Assembly (NCBI GenBank): GCA_030917985.1
Contig: JAUPTR010000145.1
Coordinates: forward strand, 1-17,053
Reading direction: 5' to 3'
Length of the DNA stretch: 17,053 nucleotides
From: Pseudomonadota bacterium
GTDB taxonomy: Bacteria > Pseudomonadota > Gammaproteobacteria > Burkholderiales > SCOH01
The first letter of the stretch is position 1, and each line of letters starts with the position of its first letter. A model generated the notes under the pieces. That model ran no database searches. It worked only from the letters and a program-made list of their open reading frames with translations, and was not told the DNA's origin. Shown one piece after another: positions 15,388-17,053 of the stretch. The position numbers and the translations under genes are program-made.

Positions 15388-16143
15388 ATGACCAGCAACG
15401 ACACCACACCGTTCAAACCCGCCGACTCGCTGACTGTAACCGTAGCCAAGCATATTGCCGGAGAAATCATCACCGGCAGGCTGGCGGCCGGCAGCCGCAT
15501 CCAGGAGCAGGAACAGGCCGCCACGCTCAACGTCAGCCGTGGCGTTGTGCGTGAGGCCTTGCTGCTGCTGGAACGCTGGCACCTGCTGCAGATTCAGCCA
15601 CGGCGCGGTGCAGTGGTCACACGCATGACCGCATTTGAAGTGGTCGGGCTGTATCAGGTATGGAGCAACCTGATGCAGCTGCTGACACGACAACTGGTCA
15701 GCGGCGCCTCGGACAGCGATATCGGCACCTACACCGGCCTGCTGCAACAACTGGAGCAAAGCCTGACACGCGGCCAGTTCGACAAGTTTTTCGAGCTGCG
15801 TATCGCCATCTACGAACAATCCTGCCAGGCCGCCAACAATCCCTTTCTCACCCGCCTGCTGGGCGATATTTTTCCGGCGGCAATGCGTGCCGGTTATCTG
15901 CTGGCAGTCAATGGCGGGCTGGAATGGCTGATGGAAGTACGCCAGTTTTTTGTCGACATGCTGCCACTGGCGCAAAACCGCGATAGCGACGGCGCAGCGC
16001 GGCTGCTGACCCGCTTCTACGAACGCGAATGCGCACTGGTGCTGGCCGAGCTGGAAAAACAACGCCTCAAGGCCGGGCCGGCGATCAGTAGCGCAGATTC
16101 TGCAGATGCCACGCCAGCGCTCGCCGCAGCACCAGCGGCGTGA
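15388..16143 (+). CDS. GntR-family (FadR-like) transcriptional regulator
   Basis: This 251-aa DNA-binding regulator has an N-terminal winged helix-turn-helix (about residues 13-80), with the GntR signature around AGEIITGRLAAGSRI and the recognition helix SRGVVREALLLLE. An all-helical ligand domain of the FadR/FCD type follows (about 82-230). Members with a metal site carry several histidines there, but this domain has none: the usual FH position reads IY, and the later histidines are also missing. So a metal-held organic acid is unlikely as ligand, and an acyl-type ligand as in FadR is possible. The C-terminus is an Ala/Ser-rich tail, whose last 59 bases overlap the - strand gene that follows. 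The ATG at 15388 is favoured; its Shine-Dalgarno is weak. Confidence 0.88.
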   Translation: MTSNDTTPFKPADSLTVTVAKHIAGEIITGRLAAGSRIQEQEQAATLNVSRGVVREALLLLERWHLLQIQPRRGAVVTRMTAFEVVGLYQVWSNLMQLLTRQLVSGASDSDIGTYTGLLQQLEQSLTRGQFDKFFELRIAIYEQSCQAANNPFLTRLLGDIFPAAMRAGYLLAVNGGLEWLMEVRQFFVDMLPLAQNRDSDGAARLLTRFYERECALVLAELEKQRLKAGPAISSADSADATPALAAAPAA

Positions 16144-16576
16144 TCAATGCCGCCAGTACGGCGGCAAAACCAGCCTTGAACAGCACAAACCCGCCAAACG
16201 ACATGGCGTGCACCTGCAATAGCTGCAGTAGCCAGAGCGTGAGTGGTACCAGCGTCAGCGCGGCCAGCAGGCCCAGCAGCAAGCCCAGAAGCAAGGGGTG
16301 CTGCGGCAGGCCGCCCGCAGCGGGCAGCCGCGCCGGGTGCAGCACCACACGCCGGGCAAACATCGAGCGAAAGGTCGGCATTACCGCCAGGCACAGCAAG
16401 GGCGGCAGCAGCAAGGCCGTGGCGAGGGTATCGCCAACGATGCTGTTGCTGCCGATGAACGGCACCTGCGGCATCTGCCGGAACAGCAGCCAGGCCAATG
16501 CGGCGTTGATGGCAAAATTGACCACAGCACCGCCGATCACCTGCTCGCGCCGGTAATGTTGATACTCCTTGATCAT
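16085..16576 (-). CDS. Four-helix integral membrane protein of unknown function
   Basis: I do not recognise a named family for this 163-aa protein. Four hydrophobic segments are clear: residues ~13-33, ~46-68, ~95-120 and ~128-150. Between helices 2 and 3 is a basic loop (MFARRVVLHPARLP), which by the positive-inside rule should face the cytoplasm. The polar residues Asn20, Asn24 and Asp49 lie in or near helices 1 and 2, and Lys134 lies inside helix 4, which could matter for function. The start is supported by a GGAG six bases before the ATG. It begins 12 bases after the stop of the preceding gene on the same strand, so they are likely co-transcribed. Its 3' end overlaps the GntR regulator gene tail to tail by 59 bases. 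Confidence 0.75.
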   Translation of the reverse strand: MIKEYQHYRREQVIGGAVVNFAINAALAWLLFRQMPQVPFIGSNSIVGDTLATALLLPPLLCLAVMPTFRSMFARRVVLHPARLPAAGGLPQHPLLLGLLLGLLAALTLVPLTLWLLQLLQVHAMSFGGFVLFKAGFAAVLAALITPLVLRRALAWHLQNLRY

Positions 16577-16588
16577 CGACGGCTCCGC

Positions 16589-17053
16589 TCAATCAAACTT
16601 GTAGCCGGCAAGCTGATGATCCCACTTGCTCTTGTCACCGACAGCCTTCACCACCATGCCCACTGCCGGTGCATACCAGCGGGTGGAACGAGATTCGCCG
16701 GTCAGAATCAGCATGGCGCGCCATTTTTCCTGGCATTCGATGCGGTAGCTGTCGAACTGGCCGGCAGCCACCGTGACTTTTTCCCAGGCCTTGACCTCAC
16801 AACTGACCTTGCTGCTCCACTTGGCGCCATCGTCGGCCGAAAAGCCATCGTATTCACCACTCCATTTCTTGCCCAGCGACAGCGGATAGGATAATTGCGG
16901 GAAAAACGGCTTGAACTCGACCAGTGTCTCGCCGCTGGCCTTGACCACCTTGACCGGATTGAGGTCATTGGCCACCGACATGTGCATCAGGTTGTCGCCA
17001 CACTGGGTGATCATCTCGCCCTTGCGGTTTGCCTCTTTCACCTGCCAGCAGAT
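16589..17053 (-). CDS. Protein of unknown function, probably exported (5' end outside window)
   Basis: Only the last ~154 residues are seen; the open frame runs off the window end with no convincing start (a GTG at 17039-17041 lies mid-domain and lacks a ribosome binding site). The visible part is rich in beta-type strands and aromatic residues, with the pattern LGKKWSGEYDG, then AAGQFDSYRIECQEKW, then STRWYAPAVGMVVK. That pattern (a quantity measured from G-x-F-D-x-Y-x-I to W-Y-x-P-x-V-G) is common in envelope proteins of the DUF3108-like type, but I am not sure of the family. It has two or three cysteines and ends in KFD. It is the upstream partner of the four-helix membrane protein. Confidence 0.65.
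   Translation of the reverse strand: MCWQVKEANRKGEMITQCGDNLMHMSVANDLNPVKVVKASGETLVEFKPFFPQLSYPLSLGKKWSGEYDGFSADDGAKWSSKVSCEVKAWEKVTVAAGQFDSYRIECQEKWRAMLILTGESRSTRWYAPAVGMVVKAVGDKSKWDHQLAGYKFD

Overview
This window reads as one chromosomal segment of a motile, GC-rich betaproteobacterium, most likely of the Neisseriales (Chromobacterium/Chitinibacter-like). That placement is inferred from the flhB-flhA-flhF-flhG-fliA gene order, the protein wording and the codon choice; no 16S or other marker is present. I see no mobile element, CRISPR array, tRNA or rRNA. Gene density is high, and only one gap exceeds 300 bases.

Region 1 (1-6712, + strand) is the end of a flagellar biogenesis cluster. It holds the 3' end of flhB, then flhA, flhF, flhG, fliA and a stator gene of the MotA/MotC type. 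FlhB and FlhA form the export gate. FlhF and FlhG set flagellar place and number. FliA is the late flagellar sigma factor. A near-consensus FliA promoter sits exactly at the fliA stop codon and points at the stator gene, so FliA probably drives its own neighbour. Two oddities stand out: FlhG has lost both P-loop lysines, and a 64-codon ORF fits between flhA and flhF with a stop/start overlap at each end.

Region 2 (6713-11538, + strand) has a response regulator with PAS sensing domains and no recognisable output domain, a membrane-anchored PlsC-like acyltransferase, a 330-base gap with a striking long perfect inverted repeat and a probable promoter, then the divisome DNA translocase ftsK followed by a clear intrinsic terminator.

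Region 3 (11539-13906, + strand) is a two-gene unit: a two-CBS-domain protein with a very strong ribosome binding site, then a membrane histidine kinase that starts at TTG.

Region 4 (13907-17053) has a - strand glycosyltransferase closely resembling RhlB (rhamnolipid rhamnosyltransferase), divergent from a GntR/FadR-type regulator on the + strand. The regulator overlaps tail to tail with a - strand pair: a four-helix membrane protein of unknown function, downstream of a partial gene for a protein of unknown function. The regulator's ligand domain has no histidine at all, which suggests a non-metal, perhaps acyl-type, ligand, and so a possible local circuit controlling a glycolipid or acyl-glycoside.
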